NCBI GenBank assembly: GCA_958417695.1
Contig: CATZDQ010000114.1
Location: 1 to 5,621, forward strand
Source: an uncultured Clostridiaceae bacterium
GTDB lineage: Bacteria > Bacillota > Clostridia > TANB77 > CAG-508
Direction: 5' to 3'
Length of the DNA stretch: 5,621 bases
Part shown: positions 5,119-5,621 of the stretch, one piece after another
Numbering within the stretch: the stretch's first letter is position 1
Layout: the number at the start of each line of letters is the position of its first letter
Program-made: the position numbers and the translations under genes
Notes under the pieces: generated by a model
The model's input: the letters and a program-made list of their open reading frames with translations, nothing else
Databases searched by the model: none
Told to the model about the DNA's origin: nothing

Positions 5119-5621
5119 ATGTTAAAAATGAGTGATAAGACTAAAAATATATTAGAATGGGTTGCTTGTGTAGTGATTGCAGTAGTTATCGCTATATTCA
5201 TTCGCTATTTCATAGGAACACCAACCGTGGTACAACAACCATCCATGGTGCCTACCTTAAAAGAAAACCAACGACTAATATTAAATCGTTTACCTAGAAC
5301 ATTTAAACAAGTACCAGAAAGAGGAGATATTATTACATTTGAAGCACCAAGCAATTCTTATGCAACACAACTAACGGCTAGTTATGAAAATGAGCCAACG
5401 AATGTTTTTTCAAAATTTATGTATTATATATTAGAAATCAATAAGATGAGTTACATTAAAAGAGTCATTGCTTTACCAGGAGAACATATTACCTTAGAAG
5501 ACGGAAAAGTATATATTAATGAAGAAGAATTAGAAGAGTCTTATTTACAACCAGGTATTAAAACAGAAGCAAAAAATCCATTATTAATAGATTTTGTAGT
5601 ACCAGATGATTGTATTTTTGC
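5119..5621 (+). CDS. lepB: Type I signal peptidase (partial, runs off the window)
   Basis: The first 167 residues are visible and the frame is still open at the window end. The enzyme cuts signal peptides from Sec- and Tat-exported proteins on the outer face of the membrane. Residues about 12-33 form the single N-terminal transmembrane anchor typical of Gram-positive SipS-type enzymes. The nucleophile is S42 in QQPSMVPT (box B), RGDIITF (68-74) is box C, and the general base is K114 in YIKRVIALPGE (112-122, box D). The last conserved box (GDNR...DSR) would lie beyond the window. About 30 residues (roughly 78-110) separate boxes C and D, more than in SipS, where Ser and Lys are about 40 residues apart from memory against 72 here. 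ATG 5119 is chosen, with AGAGGAAG (5103-5110) upstream. An in-frame TTG at 5113 is closer to ideal spacing and cannot be excluded. The gene has its own promoter. Confidence 0.93.
   Translation, partial: MLKMSDKTKNILEWVACVVIAVVIAIFIRYFIGTPTVVQQPSMVPTLKENQRLILNRLPRTFKQVPERGDIITFEAPSNSYATQLTASYENEPTNVFSKFMYYILEINKMSYIKRVIALPGEHITLEDGKVYINEEELEESYLQPGIKTEAKNPLLIDFVVPDDCIF

Overview
This is an AT-rich (roughly 30% GC by eye) stretch of a low-GC Gram-positive genome, most likely a Clostridia-type member of the Bacillota and possibly an uncultured gut lineage. The reasons are: strong Shine-Dalgarno sites; near-consensus SigA promoters with 17-bp spacers; A/T-flanked intrinsic terminators; a WalR/WalK two-component pair; a single-TM type I signal peptidase; and a pilin-like protein with the 'GITMVALVVTIVILILLAG' leader style common in Clostridia. 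All recognised genes are on the + strand. The species assignment is inference.

Layout. 1-93 is the last 30 codons of an unidentified gene, ending inside a compact palindromic GGAC/GTCC repeat (82-131) and followed by a terminator (136-165). A consensus promoter (279-307) drives a monocistronic gene for an unrecognised single-pass membrane protein (341-1327), which is closed by a 19-bp perfect hairpin overlapping its stop codon. An extended -10 promoter (1381-1409) then drives walR (1453-2193) and walK (2270-3721). The 76-nt gap between them holds a terminator-like hairpin that could reduce kinase expression. No terminator is visible after walK. The next gene (3821-4951), which also has a possible promoter of its own, encodes an unusual chimera: a type IV pilin-like N-terminus, an uninterrupted 12-heptad coiled coil, a module resembling phage tail-fibre repeats, and a beta-rich C-terminal domain. 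A strong terminator (4987-5015) follows. A promoter (5056-5084) then starts a type I signal peptidase gene (lepB/sipS-like, from 5119), which runs off the window.

How the genes may relate. WalR/WalK is the essential cell-wall-homeostasis system of Firmicutes. Here WalK has only a ~35-residue external loop and the usual downstream walH/walI/walJ genes are absent. The flanking genes all act at the cell envelope: a membrane protein, a surface fibre-like protein and a signal peptidase. This makes an envelope-biogenesis neighbourhood, but shared regulation is not shown.

I see no CRISPR array, tRNA, rRNA, integrase or complete mobile element. The most unusual object is the pilin/coiled-coil/tail-fibre-like fusion. 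Calling it a new system would go beyond what the sequence supports.
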